From NCBI GenBank assembly GCA_963841065.1, contig CAWJBI010000050.1, positions 4,746-68,745 on the forward strand: a DNA stretch of 64,000 nt, given 5' to 3'. This DNA comes from M0108 sp963841065. GTDB lineage: Bacteria > Pseudomonadota > Gammaproteobacteria > Chromatiales > Chromatiaceae. Under the pieces are notes generated by a model that was not told where the DNA came from, did not search any database, and saw nothing but the letters and a program-made list of their open reading frames with translations. A program made the translations under genes and the position numbers. Of this stretch, positions 1-9,626 are shown piece after piece (the stretch's first letter is position 1; each line of letters starts with the position of its first letter).

Positions 1-1318
1 GGTGTCCGGCATTGACCCTGGCCGGCGGGGTATCGGTGGCGATATCGAGCTGTAAGCGTTCGCGTGGCAACTGGCGCGACTCCCGTAATTCTGCGTGGAG
101 TTCCTTGAGCCAGAGGGCCAGGTCGATGGTCTGGAACTCGGGTGGGTGGCCCCGGGAGAGTTGCAGAATACTCTCGACAATGCCGTCGATACGACCGCTG
201 TTGCGCTGGATGATGTTCAGAAGGTGCTGATCTTCCTCCCCGAGATCCGGGGATTCCGCCAGGAGTTGACTGGCATGCTTGACCGCGCTCAGGGGGTTGC
301 GGATGTTGTGGGCGATGCCGGCCGTCAGGCGCCCCAGGGCCGCCAGCTTAATCTGTTGGGCCTCTAGGAGCAGGGCGCGTTTGTCTCGCAGAAACAGTAG
401 CAGGGCGCCTTGGGGGTCATGGCTAAGCCCGAGATGGCTGACCTCGATGTCCCCCTCCCCGACCCGCACGGTGAAGCTTGGCGGTTGACCTGGCGGCAGC
501 GCGGGGGTGGGCTGGTCGAGGGTTGCCGCCAGCCAGGTGGCCAGTTCCGGCGCGACCTTGGCCAGTGGCTTGCCCACGGGGTCCTGGGTTCCCAACAGCT
601 CGGCGGTGGCCTGGTTGCCGAGTCGAATGCGCCGGGCCTCGTCGAGGACCAGGACCCCGGTGCTCATACGCTGGATGATGAAGGCGTTGAGCTTGGAAAG
701 GTCATCGATATCGACCTGGCGGCTGGTGGCGAGGCGTTCCGCCGCCTGGATGCGCCGGTAGAGGACATGGACCAGGATGGCGACCATGAAATAGGTGCCC
801 CCCAAGAGGCCAGCCTGGGTGAAGCCATCCTTCGGACCCAGGCCGGAGAGTTGGGCATGGATTTGCACGGCCATGACGCCCGTGGTGGCGAAGGAGGCGA
901 AGAGGAGCGAGAGTCGCCCCTCCATGAGCAGGGCGCCGGCGGCCACGGCAATGGCCATCGGCAGGCCAAGGCTACCATTGACCCCCCCACTGTGGTGCAT
1001 GAGCAGGGAGAAGGCCAGAATGTCGATAAAGACTCCGGTCTGGATCAGGGTCGCCTTATTGCCCAAGCGCCAGTGGGTCAATGCCAGGCCCAGCAGGGCC
1101 AGCCCCAGATAGGCGAGGACAAGGGTAATGGTCCAGGAGGTCTGGTCGAAGTCTCCGGCCAGTTCTTCCAAGCTGGGGACAAAGAGGAAGAGACAAAGAT
1201 TAATGGCCAGGACCAGGCGAAAGAGGCCGAACCAGGTCATGGCCCGCCAGCTCGGATAGGCCTCGATCTCCGGGCTGGGGTGCGTCTGGGGCGGGCGGGA
1301 GGGGGCGGGGATCGTCAT
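1..1318 (-). CDS. pilS: PilS-type sensor histidine kinase (C-terminus cut by window edge)
   Basis: This is a membrane sensor kinase of the PilS/PilR two-component system, which usually controls type IV pilus transcription. The reading frame opens at the ATG at 1318 and runs off the left edge without a stop (439 codons seen). Residues about 25-190 hold roughly six hydrophobic segments. A PAS-like region follows at about 205-310, then the dimerisation and phosphoacceptor helix. The H-box reads GRLTAGIAHNIRNPL, with the presumed phospho-His at residue 337, and is followed by the PilS-typical stretch QLLAESPDL. The ATP-binding domain lies outside the window. The residue after the His is Asn, where the family has Glu or Asp. 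The neighbouring sucC is divergent. A PilR partner would be expected beyond the left edge. Confidence 0.8.
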   Translation of the reverse strand, partial: MTIPAPSRPPQTHPSPEIEAYPSWRAMTWFGLFRLVLAINLCLFLFVPSLEELAGDFDQTSWTITLVLAYLGLALLGLALTHWRLGNKATLIQTGVFIDILAFSLLMHHSGGVNGSLGLPMAIAVAAGALLMEGRLSLLFASFATTGVMAVQIHAQLSGLGPKDGFTQAGLLGGTYFMVAILVHVLYRRIQAAERLATSRQVDIDDLSKLNAFIIQRMSTGVLVLDEARRIRLGNQATAELLGTQDPVGKPLAKVAPELATWLAATLDQPTPALPPGQPPSFTVRVGEGDIEVSHLGLSHDPQGALLLFLRDKRALLLEAQQIKLAALGRLTAGIAHNIRNPLSAVKHASQLLAESPDLGEEDQHLLNIIQRNSGRIDGIVESILQLSRGHPPEFQTIDLALWLKELHAELRESRQLPRERLQLDIATDTPPARVNAGH

Positions 1319-1529
1319 CTCGGATGCGCTTGTTGCGCCGCGGCAATGAGGGTTGGTAATCCGCTGGGGATTGGTCGAAAATAGCTTGGGCCACTATGAC
1401 GGCCTGCCGGTCTAGTCGCAAGGGTTACAACAATAGGGTAGGGCGGAGGGTGCGGTCCCGGGGTAACCGGGGCGCGGCCATCCCGACCCGACCCCAACCA
1501 CCAGAATCCAGGAATAGGGGCATTAGTCC

Positions 1530-2699
1530 ATGAATTTACATGAATATCAGGCGAAGGGCCTGTTTGCGCGGCACGGCATTCCGGTGCCGCGCAGCCTGAC
1601 GGTCGCCCTGGCCAGTGAGGCGCGGGCGGCGACCGATCAGTTGGGCGGTGAGCGTTGGGTGGTCAAGGCCCAGGTCCACTCCGGGGCGCGGGGCAAGGCG
1701 GGCGGCGTGGTGCTGACCGAGAGTATCGAGCAGGTGGAACGGGAAACCGAGCGTCTCGTCGGCACCCGGCTCAAGACCCACCAGACGGGCCCCGAGGGCC
1801 TGCCCATCGGCCAGGTCCTGATCGAGACCCCCACCGACAGCGTGCGCGAGCTGTATCTCGGCGCCCTGGTGGATCGCGAGGCCAGGCGCGTCGTCATCAT
1901 GGCCTCGGCGGACGGCGGCATGGACATCGAGGAGGTGGCGGCCAAGACCCCGGAGCGCATCCTGACCACCCATGTCCATCCGGCGGTCGGCCTCATGGGC
2001 TGGCAGAGCCGCAAGATCGGCTTTGGTCTGGGCCTGGAGCCGGATCAGGTCAAGGCCCTGGGCAAGGTGATGCAGGGCCTCTACCAACTCTTCATCGATT
2101 GCGATGCCAGCCTGGTGGAGATCAACCCCCTGGTGGTGACCCCGGCCGGCGCTCTCATGGCCCTGGACGCCAAGCTCAACCTGGATGACAACGCCCTCTA
2201 CCGCCATCCGGACTTGGTGGCGATGCGCGACATCAGCCAGGAGGACCCCCGCGAGGCCCTGGCCAAGGAGCATGACCTCAACTACATCAGCCTGGATGGC
2301 AACATCGGCTGCATGGTCAATGGCGCCGGTCTGGCCATGGCGACCATGGACCTGGTCCAGCTCCATGGCGGCTCGCCCGCCAACTTCCTGGACGTCGGCG
2401 GTGGCGCCACGGCGGCGCGGGTGGCCGAGGCCTTCAAGCTCATCCTCTCCGACGACAAGGTCCAGGCCGTGCTGGTCAACATCTTTGGCGGCATCGTGCG
2501 CTGCGACCTGATCGCCGAGGGCATCATCCAGGCGGTGCGGGAGGTCCAGGTCAAGGTCCCCGTGGTGGTGCGCCTGGAGGGCACCAACGCCGAGCAGGGC
2601 CTGGCCCTGTTGGCGGCCAGCGACCTGGCCATCACTACCGCCGCAAGCCTGAGCGAGGCCGCGGATAAAGTCGTCGCCGCCGCCGGCGCCCAGCACTGA
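1530..2699 (+). CDS. sucC: Succinyl-CoA synthetase (ADP-forming) subunit beta
   Basis: This is the beta subunit of succinyl-CoA synthetase, which converts succinyl-CoA to succinate with ATP formation in the TCA cycle, in the cytoplasm. The 389-aa product matches the usual length (E. coli 388). It opens with MNLHEYQAKGLFARHGIPVP, typical of the ATP-grasp N-terminus, and carries the loop VEINPLVV near residue 200. The CoA-ligase half contains a GGGATAARVAEAF glycine-rich stretch near 290 and NIFGGIVRCD near 320. An A/G-rich ribosome site precedes the ATG. The gene lies 13 bp upstream of sucD, so the two form one operon. Confidence 0.97.
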   Translation: MNLHEYQAKGLFARHGIPVPRSLTVALASEARAATDQLGGERWVVKAQVHSGARGKAGGVVLTESIEQVERETERLVGTRLKTHQTGPEGLPIGQVLIETPTDSVRELYLGALVDREARRVVIMASADGGMDIEEVAAKTPERILTTHVHPAVGLMGWQSRKIGFGLGLEPDQVKALGKVMQGLYQLFIDCDASLVEINPLVVTPAGALMALDAKLNLDDNALYRHPDLVAMRDISQEDPREALAKEHDLNYISLDGNIGCMVNGAGLAMATMDLVQLHGGSPANFLDVGGGATAARVAEAFKLILSDDKVQAVLVNIFGGIVRCDLIAEGIIQAVREVQVKVPVVVRLEGTNAEQGLALLAASDLAITTAASLSEAADKVVAAAGAQH

Positions 2700-2712
2700 G
2701 AGGGAACAAGAC

Positions 2713-3583
2713 ATGAGCGTATTGGTTGACAAACACACCCGTGTCATTTGCCAGGGCTTTACCGGCAAGCAGGGCACCTTCCACAGCGAACAGGCCATCG
2801 CCTACGGCACCAACCTGGTGGGCGGCGTCACCCCCGGCAAGGGCGGCAGCCAGCACCTCGACCGGCCCGTCTTCGACACGGTCCACGATGCCGTGCGCGA
2901 GACCGGGGCCAACGCCACCATGATCTATGTCCCGGCGGCCTTTGCCGCCGATGCCATCCTGGAGGCGGCGGACGCGGGCATCGGCGTCATCGTCTGCATT
3001 ACCGAGGGCATCCCGGTCCTCGACATGCTCAAGGTCAAGGCCGCCCTGGCGGGGAGCGCCAGCGTCCTGATCGGGCCCAACTGCCCCGGCATCATCACCC
3101 CCGGCGCCTGCAAGATCGGCATCATGCCCGGCAGCATTCACCAGCCGGGCCGCGTGGGCATCGTCTCCCGCTCCGGGACCCTGACCTACGAGGCGGTCTT
3201 CCAGACCACCAACGTCGGCCTGGGCCAGAGTACCTGTATTGGTATCGGCGGCGATCCCATCAACGGTATGGACTTCATTGCCTGCCTGGAGCGCTTTCAG
3301 GCCGACGACCAGACCGAGGGCGTCATCCTGGTCGGGGAGATCGGCGGCAGCGCCGAGGAGGCCGCCGCCGATTTCATCAAGGACTCAGGTGACCAAGCCG
3401 GTGGTGGCCTACATCGCCGGCGTTACCGCCCCCTCCGGCAAGCGCATGGGTCACGCCGGCGCCATCATCACCGGTGGCAAGGGCACCGCCGCCGGCAAGT
3501 TCGCCGCCCTGGAGGCGGCCGGCGTCGCCATCGTCCGCTCCCCCGCCGCCATGGGGCAACGGATGGCGGAACTCCTGGCCTGA
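2713..3583 (+). CDS. sucD: Succinyl-CoA synthetase subunit alpha (one-base frameshift)
   Basis: The alpha subunit binds CoA and carries the catalytic phosphohistidine. The first part (MSVLVDKHTRVICQGFTGKQ, then GIPVLDML and GPNCPGIITPG) is in one frame up to about 3384. The rest (VTKPVVAYIAGVTAPSGKRM, GHAGAIITGGKGTA with the active-site His) is in another frame ending at 3583. Dropping one base near 3385 joins them into 289 aa, exactly the E. coli length. The gene is essential to a normal TCA cycle and its sequence is otherwise intact. A sequencing insertion is therefore more likely than a true pseudogene. As written, translation would run out of frame to 3690. Confidence 0.93.
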
Positions 3584-3997
3584 TCCCGACTGCGGCCCTC
3601 CCTCAACCAATCCCAGGTAGCGTGATGCGATCTTGTGCCTTGGCCGGGGATGGCCAGCGGTGCCTGAGGGTGGGACGCAGTCATGGGTGAAACCTCGAAA
3701 TGGTCGCATGATCGAGCATTTTTAGGCTAATAGGCAGTGGGTTAAGGAGAAAGTAAGACCCTGTCAGCCTGCGGGTAATTTGGCTTTGTTTCGTAATTTG
3801 GCTGTTTCGCCCGCCACCGCCGGCCAGACCGCGGTCGAACAGGCCTAAGCGTCCCATTCACCCCGAGACGGGCCTTGCCCAGCGGACCCTTGGGTAGCAC
3901 TGGGTGGACCTGGCCCTCGGGGGTCGCTCTGGCTATCGACGCCCTCCCTCGGCTTGATTAAACTGAGGGTCTCTCCGAAACCCCCGGGATCATCCCC
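3584..3997 (+). other. Intergenic region between sucD and parA
   Basis: These 414 bases hold no convincing gene on either strand. There is no clear terminator after sucD: no G/C-rich hairpin followed by a T run was seen. An AT-richer patch around 3715-3805 contains the imperfect repeat TAATTTGGCT, seen twice (near 3776 and 3794), and may include the parA promoter. No confident -35/-10 pair could be assigned. Confidence 0.4.
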
Positions 3998-4763
3998 ATG
4001 CGCCGAGTCGTCTTCAATCAGAAAGGGGGCGTGGGCAAGTCCACCATCGCCTGCAACCTGGCCGCCATCAGCGCCGCGCGGGGTCGGCGGACCCTCCTGG
4101 TCGATCTGGACCCTCAGGCCAACGCCTCCCGTTACCTGCTGGGCGAGGCCCTGGAGGAGCAGGAGAAAACCCTGGCCGGCTTCTTCGACGATATTCTGGC
4201 CTGCCGGGTTTTCGGCGCGAAACCCAGCGAGTATGTGGTGCCGACCCGCTTTCCTAACCTGGGCGTCATGCCCTCCGATCCCCGCCTGGAAGAACTGCAG
4301 ATCAAGCTGGAATCGCGCTACAAGATGTACAAGTTGCGCGAGGCGCTCGACACCTTGAAGGATGTGGACGAGATTTTTATCGATACCCCGCCGGCCTTGA
4401 ATTTTTTCACCCGCTCGGCGCTGATATGCCGCCAATACCTGTTTGATTCCCTTCGATTGCGATGATTTTTCCCGCCGCGCCCTCTATGCGCTGATGGACA
4501 GCGTCCGCGAGGTCCAGGACGATCACAATCGCAACCTGCGCATCGAGGGTATCGTGGTCAACCAGTATCAGTCCCGCGCCAATCTACCGGTGCGGCTGGT
4601 CGAGGAATTGCGCGCGGAGGGTCTGCCGGTCCTGGACGCCTTCCTGTCGTCGTCGATCAGGATTCGTGAATCCCATTCCCAGGCCTTGCCGATGATCCAT
4701 CTCGATCCCCGGCACAAGCTCAGCCGGGAATTCGAGGCCCTCTATGACCTGCTGACCGGCTGA
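3998..4763 (+). CDS. ParA-family ATPase (one-base frameshift)
   Basis: This is a ParA/MinD-type deviant Walker ATPase of the kind used for positioning DNA or protein cargo. The N-terminus reads FNQKGGVGKSTIACNLA (deviant Walker A), followed by LLVDLDPQANAS (Walker A') and a Walker B-like IFIDTPPAL near residue 130. The frame breaks near 4427 in CTGATATGCC. Removing one base restores a continuous product of 254 aa through AANTCLIPFDCDDFSRRAL to the end at 4763. No parB or parS-like partner is adjacent, so this is an orphan ParA whose cargo cannot be told from context. It precedes ubiX by 32 bp. Confidence 0.85.
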
Positions 4764-4795
4764 TCCCGGACGCCTCAAGACCGATCGGTACCCTC

Positions 4796-5410
4796 ATGAA
4801 ATCCTTAATGCGCCTGGTCATCGGCATCTCGGGCTCGTCCGGCGTCATCTATGGTATCCGCCTCCTGGAGACCCTGCGGGCCATGCCGGAGGTGGAGACC
4901 CACCTGGTCATCAGTCAGGGCGCCAAATTGAACATAGCGCTGGAGACGAGTTGGAAGCCCAGGGAGGTGGAGGCCCTGGCGGACCGGGTCTATAGCGACG
5001 CGGACCTGGCCGCGCCCATCAGCAGCGGCTCCTTCCGCACCGGGGGCATGATCATAGCGCCCTGTTCCATCAAGACCCTGTCCGGGGTGGTGAATTGCTA
5101 CGCCGATAACCTGGTGGCGCGCGCCGCGGACGTGGTCCTCAAGGAGGGCCGGCGCCTGGTCCTGGTCCCGCGCGAGTCGCCGCTGCATGTGGGCCATACC
5201 CGGCTGCTGCACGCGGCGGCGACCATGGGCGCCATCATTTGCCCGCCCATGCCCGCCTTCTACAATGCGCCCAAGACCATTGACGACCTCATCGATCATA
5301 CGGTTGGCCGCCTCCTCGACCTCTTCGATCTCGACAGTGGCCGGGTCCGGCGCTGGGAGGGGCCGGTTGCTAGACCGGATGACGATTCCAGCCTGTCCGG
5401 AATGGCGTAG
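4796..5410 (+). CDS. ubiX: Flavin prenyltransferase UbiX
   Basis: UbiX attaches a dimethylallyl unit to FMN to make prenyl-FMN, the cofactor of the UbiD decarboxylase in ubiquinone biosynthesis. The 204-aa product begins MKSLMRLVIGISGSSGVIYG, the FMN-binding loop of the family. It continues with the conserved blocks SGSFRTGGMIIAPCSIKTL and LVPRESPLHVGHTRLL and MPAFYNAPKTIDDLI. An in-frame ATG at 4808 could be an alternative start, giving a slightly shorter N-terminus. ubiD is not in the window. Confidence 0.95.
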   Translation: MKSLMRLVIGISGSSGVIYGIRLLETLRAMPEVETHLVISQGAKLNIALETSWKPREVEALADRVYSDADLAAPISSGSFRTGGMIIAPCSIKTLSGVVNCYADNLVARAADVVLKEGRRLVLVPRESPLHVGHTRLLHAAATMGAIICPPMPAFYNAPKTIDDLIDHTVGRLLDLFDLDSGRVRRWEGPVARPDDDSSLSGMA

Positions 5411-5471
5411 AATTGTCTCTGGCTCGCGGCCCAATGCGGCGAGCCTCGCCCCCATCCCAGGAGAAGACAAA

Positions 5472-5693
5472 ATGACGATCGATCCCCAGTTGCTGGCGCG
5501 GGAAGTGGTGAATGGCTTTGTCGCCTTGCTCCCCCCCGAGGTGGGTGACCAGATCGACAAGGCCCATCGCGAGGACCTGGAACTCCTGGTGCGGGAGGCA
5601 GTGCGCGAGGCCGTCAACGGGTCGCTTGAACGACTGGAAGAGGTGGTGCGGGAGTTGCGGGCCGAAACGGGCCGGACCCAGCTCGAACTCTGA
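5472..5693 (+). CDS. Small conserved-type hypothetical protein (73 aa)
   Basis: I do not recognise this family. The ATG at 5472 is preceded by the purine-rich AGGAGAAGACAAA, a good ribosome site at normal spacing. The product starts MTIDPQLLAREVVNGFVALL and then contains an acidic, helical stretch rich in Glu, Arg and Leu with heptad-like spacing (LLVREAVREAVNGSLERLEE), suggesting an amphipathic helix or short coiled coil. It has no signal peptide or membrane segment. It sits between ubiX and malQ on the same strand, 61 bp after ubiX, and could be co-transcribed with it. Confidence 0.65.
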   Translation: MTIDPQLLAREVVNGFVALLPPEVGDQIDKAHREDLELLVREAVREAVNGSLERLEEVVRELRAETGRTQLEL

Positions 5694-5844
5694 CACGGGC
5701 TCCTGCCCATCCAGGTTTCGCTGATTTCTCGAACAATCCTGGCCTGGGTTTCCCAAGGTCCGCTCCTAGGGGTGGTGGTGTGGAACGGCAGGTCAGGGCC
5801 GCCGAGGGGCAGCCCATGGGTGCAAGCCCGAGGAAACGTGTGCC

Positions 5845-7320
5845 ATGACGACCGAATCCAGGTCTCCCGCCGTCAATCTCGATCGCCGCCGCGCCGGGGT
5901 CCTGCTCCACATCACCTCCCTGCCCGGGCCTGGGCCCTGTGGCAGCCTGGGGGCCCAGGCCCGGGCCTTTATCGATTGGCTGGCCGCATGCGGCATGAGT
6001 GTCTGGCAGATGTTGCCGGTGGGCCCGACCCTGGGTGACCGCTCGCCCTATCAGAATAGCTCGACCCACGCGGGCGACCCCTTGCTGATCGACCTGGAAC
6101 CCCTGGTGGCCGCCGGTTGGCTCCCTGAACTGCCGGATGATGATAGTATCGCGGCCAAGACGACGGCCCTGGCGCAGGCCTGGAGGGGTTTCCAGGCGCG
6201 GGCCACGGACGCGGAGCGGCTGGCGCTGGTGGCCTTCGCCCAGGAAAATGGCTACTGGTTGCCGGACTATGCGCTGTTTCGCGCCCTCGGCGAAGAGTGC
6301 CAGGCGGGCTGGTGGCAGTGGCCGGTCACGCTCCGGGATCGTAAACCCCAGGCCCTGAACCAGGCCCATACCCGGCTGGCGCCGCAGATCCAGGTTATCG
6401 TTTTCGAGCAGTTCCTGTTTTTCAGCCAATGGCAAGGGTTACGTGCCTACGCGGCGGCGCGGGGCATCAAGCTGTTTGGCGACATGCCCATCTTCGTCGC
6501 CCAGGACAGCGCCGAGGTCTGGGCGCATCCCCAGGACTTCGACCTCAATCCCGATGGCAGTCCCCGGGTCGTCGCCGGGGTGCCCCCCGACTACTTCTCC
6601 GCCACGGGCCAACGCTGGGGAAACCCCCTGTATCGCTGGGAGCGGATGGAGGCCGAGGGTTTCCGCTTCTGGCTCGACCGGGTACGTACCCAGTTACGCC
6701 TGTTCGACATGATCCGTATCGACCACTTTCGGGGCTTCGAGGCCTATTGGGAGATCCCGGCGGAGGAGGAGCATGCCATCAACGGGCGGTGGGTAAAGGC
6801 CTTGGGCGACGAACTCTTCGAACGGTTGCACCAGCGCTTTGGCAAGCTCCCCCTCATTGCCGAGGACCTGGGCTTTATTACCCCGGAGGTCGAGAATCTG
6901 CGCCGCAAGTACCGCTATCCCGGCATGAAGATCCTTCAGTTCGCCTTCTCCGGGGGCGCGGACAATCCCTATCTGCCCTTCCGGCATGATCGCGACTGCG
7001 TGGTCTATACCGGTACCCACGACAATGATACGAGCCTGGGCTGGTACCAGGCCCTGGCCCCGGGTGACCGTGCCCTGGTGGATGAGTTTCTGGGGTACCC
7101 CACCGAGCCCATGCCCTGGCCTCTGATCCGTGCCGCGCTGGCCTCCCGGGCCTATCTGGCCATCCTGCCCATGCAGGACCTCCTGGCCCTGGATGGCGAC
7201 CATCGCATGAATGTCCCCGGCACCGCCGAGGGCAACTGGACCTGGCGGTTCTCCTGGGACCGGATTCCCCCGGAACTGAGCGCCAGGGTGCGGCGGATGG
7301 TGGGGATCTACGGGCGCTGA
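5845..7320 (+). CDS. malQ: 4-alpha-glucanotransferase (amylomaltase, GH77)
   Basis: This enzyme transfers alpha-1,4-glucan segments between maltodextrins and works in glycogen turnover. The 491-aa product has the GH77 landmarks: RRAGVLLHITSLPGPGP near the start, YQNSSTHAGDPLLIDL, FGDMPIFVAQDSAEVW, MIRIDHFRGFEAYW (with the nucleophile Asp), PLIAEDLG (with the acid/base Glu) and YTGTHDNDT. Length and motif order match bacterial MalQ. The start ATG at 5845 follows an AGGAAACGTGTGCC stretch. Its stop is only 6 bp from the convergent stop of metG, with no terminator hairpin between them. Confidence 0.96.
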   Translation: MTTESRSPAVNLDRRRAGVLLHITSLPGPGPCGSLGAQARAFIDWLAACGMSVWQMLPVGPTLGDRSPYQNSSTHAGDPLLIDLEPLVAAGWLPELPDDDSIAAKTTALAQAWRGFQARATDAERLALVAFAQENGYWLPDYALFRALGEECQAGWWQWPVTLRDRKPQALNQAHTRLAPQIQVIVFEQFLFFSQWQGLRAYAAARGIKLFGDMPIFVAQDSAEVWAHPQDFDLNPDGSPRVVAGVPPDYFSATGQRWGNPLYRWERMEAEGFRFWLDRVRTQLRLFDMIRIDHFRGFEAYWEIPAEEEHAINGRWVKALGDELFERLHQRFGKLPLIAEDLGFITPEVENLRRKYRYPGMKILQFAFSGGADNPYLPFRHDRDCVVYTGTHDNDTSLGWYQALAPGDRALVDEFLGYPTEPMPWPLIRAALASRAYLAILPMQDLLALDGDHRMNVPGTAEGNWTWRFSWDRIPPELSARVRRMVGIYGR

Positions 7321-7326
7321 GGCCCC

Positions 7327-9378
7327 CTATTTAACCTTCATCCCCGGCTCGGCCCCCGCATCCGGGGCGAGCAGGAAGATGTCCTCGCCGCCGGGGCCGG
7401 CGGCTAGGACCATGCCCTCCGAGACCCCAAAGCGCATCTTGCGCGGGGCCAGGTTGGCGACCATGACCGTCAGGCGCCCCTCCAGGTCCTGGGGATCGTA
7501 GGCGGTGCGGATGCCGGCGAAGACGGTGCGGGTCTCGCCGCCCAGGTCGAGCAGGAGGCGGATCAGCTTGTCGGAGCCCGCCACCGGGCTGGCCTCCCGG
7601 ATCCGGGCAATGCGCAGATCGACCTTGGCGAATTCCGGGAACTCGATGGGGGCGGCGATGGGGTCGTGGGTCAGGTGGCCCTCGGTGTGGATCTCATGGG
7701 GCTTGGTCTTCTTGACGTCGCGGCTGGCCAGGTCCTCCTTGCTCGCATTCAGCATGGCCTCGATCTGCTTGGGATCGACCCGGGTCATGAGGGGTATGAA
7801 GGTGCCGATTTCATGGCCGAGCAGGGGCTGGGCCAGGTCCGACCAGTTCAGGGCCGGGATGCGCAGAAAGGCTGAGGCGGCCTCGGCGGTGCCGGGCAGG
7901 ACCGGGCTCAGGTAGCCCATGAGCACCCGGAAGAGGTTGAGTCCCTGGGAGCAGATGGCCTGGAGTTCGCCCTCCCGGTCCGGGGCCTTGGCCACCACCC
8001 AGGGGGCCTTTTCGTCGATCCATTGGTTGGCGCGGTCGGCGAGGGCCATGATCTCGCGGGTGGCGCGGCTGAACTCGCGACGTTCGTAGGCATCCGCGAT
8101 GCTGGCCCCGGCGGCGGCGAAGTCGGCGAACAGGTCCGGCTCCAGCAGGCTGGCCGTCAGCCGCCCAGCGAAACGCTTGGTAATGAAGCCGGCGCAGCGG
8201 CTGCCGATGTTCACCACTTTCCCCACCAGATCCGCGTTCACCCGCAGGGTGAAGTCCTCCAGGTTGAGGTCGATATCCTCGACGTTGGGGCCCAGCTTGG
8301 CCGCAAAGTAATAGCGCAGGTATTCGGGGTTGAGGTGGTCCAGGTAGGTGCGGGCGCGGATGAAGGTGCCGCGGGACTTGGACATCTTCTGGCCATCGAC
8401 GGTGAGGAAGCCGTGGGCCAGCACCGCCGTGGGGGGGCGGAAGCCGGCGCCATGCAGCATGGCCGGCCAGAAGAGGGCGTGGAAATAGACGATGTCCTTG
8501 CCGATGAAGTTGTAAAGCTCGGCGGTCGAGTCCGCCTGCCAGAAGTGGTCGAAATCCAGGCCTGGCGTGCGGTCGCAGAGGTTCTTGAAGCTGGCCATGT
8601 AGCCGATGGGGGCGTCCAGCCAGACATAAAAGAACTTGCCCGGGTGGTCCGGGATCTCGAAGCCGAAGTAGGGGGCGTCGCGGGAGATGTCCCACTCCTG
8701 AAGCCCGGCATCGAACCACTCGTCCAGCTTGTTGGCGATCTCCTTTTGCAGGGCGCCGCCCCGGGTCCAGTCCCGCAGCATGGCCTCGAAGTCGCCGAGG
8801 CGGAAAAAGTAGTGATCGGACTCGCGCTGCTCGGGCTTGGCGCCGGAGATGGCGGAGGTGGGATTCTTGAGCTCCGCCGGGGAATAGCTGGCGCCACAGG
8901 CCTCGCAGTTGTCGCCGTACTGGTCCGCCGCCCCGCACTTGGGGCATTCGCCCTTTATGAAGCGGTCCGGCAGGAACATCCGTTCCACCGGATCGTAAGC
9001 CTGGGTGATGGTCCGGCTGGCGATGTGACCCTGGTCCCGGTTGCGCTCGTAGATGAGGTTGGCGAAGTGGCGATTTTCCGGGGAGTGGGTGGAGTGATAG
9101 TTGTCGAAGCCGATGCGGAAGGCGGCGAAGTCGGCCTGGTGCTCCAGGGCGACCCGGGCGATGAGTTCTTCCGGGGCTATGGCCTCCTGGCGGGCGCGCA
9201 GCATGATGGGAGTGCCGTGGGCGTCGTCGGCGCAGACGTAGTAGCAGCGATGACCGCGCATCTTCTGAAACCGCGCCCAGATGTCCGTCTGGATATATTC
9301 CACCAGGTGGCCGATGTGGATGGGGCCATTGGCGTAGGGGAGGGCGCTGGTGACCAGGATGTCTCTGTTGTCGTTCAT
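7327..9378 (-). CDS. metG: Methionyl-tRNA synthetase
   Basis: MetG charges tRNA-Met and initiator tRNA in the cytoplasm. The 683-aa protein has the class I signature PYANGPIHIGHLVEYIQTD (HIGH motif), a zinc-binding knuckle with CPKCG and CEACG near residues 145-165, and the KMSKS loop in GQKMSKSRGTF near 335. A C-terminal tRNA-binding (EMAP-II/Trbp111-like) domain begins around residue 580 with FAKVDLRIARI, as in the long dimeric form of the enzyme. The gene is divergent from apbC, with a 248-bp shared upstream region. Both tRNAs in this window carry a CAU anticodon and are predicted substrates of this enzyme. Confidence 0.97.
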   Translation of the reverse strand: MNDNRDILVTSALPYANGPIHIGHLVEYIQTDIWARFQKMRGHRCYYVCADDAHGTPIMLRARQEAIAPEELIARVALEHQADFAAFRIGFDNYHSTHSPENRHFANLIYERNRDQGHIASRTITQAYDPVERMFLPDRFIKGECPKCGAADQYGDNCEACGASYSPAELKNPTSAISGAKPEQRESDHYFFRLGDFEAMLRDWTRGGALQKEIANKLDEWFDAGLQEWDISRDAPYFGFEIPDHPGKFFYVWLDAPIGYMASFKNLCDRTPGLDFDHFWQADSTAELYNFIGKDIVYFHALFWPAMLHGAGFRPPTAVLAHGFLTVDGQKMSKSRGTFIRARTYLDHLNPEYLRYYFAAKLGPNVEDIDLNLEDFTLRVNADLVGKVVNIGSRCAGFITKRFAGRLTASLLEPDLFADFAAAGASIADAYERREFSRATREIMALADRANQWIDEKAPWVVAKAPDREGELQAICSQGLNLFRVLMGYLSPVLPGTAEAASAFLRIPALNWSDLAQPLLGHEIGTFIPLMTRVDPKQIEAMLNASKEDLASRDVKKTKPHEIHTEGHLTHDPIAAPIEFPEFAKVDLRIARIREASPVAGSDKLIRLLLDLGGETRTVFAGIRTAYDPQDLEGRLTVMVANLAPRKMRFGVSEGMVLAAGPGGEDIFLLAPDAGAEPGMKVK

Positions 9379-9626
9379 GCTGCGGGTACTTAGGATTCTG
9401 GGGTTGGGACGAGGAGCGCATTATGGGGCATGAGGGGCCATTTCGGGCGCGCCCCGGGCTTGAAATTCCGGTGGCGAAGACCAAATTCGGCCCCAACGCT
9501 CAACCGTACCCAGCCGCTTGGCGATATATTCCACCACAACCCTTGCATCGATCCCGAAACCCGGCCTGCAATCCGGGTCCAGCCCCGAGGGGCGGCGGGA
9601 GCGGGACCCCCCTAACGGAGTACTCC

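Noticed and set aside
8023..9393. A 456-codon open frame antisense to metG.
   Set aside because: It mirrors metG codons, is Val/Gly/Glu-rich without family features, and metG is unambiguous.
9379..9626. Possible riboswitch or T-box in the metG-apbC divergent region.
   Set aside because: No recognisable S-box, T-box or other riboswitch core was seen; only a generic divergent promoter region.
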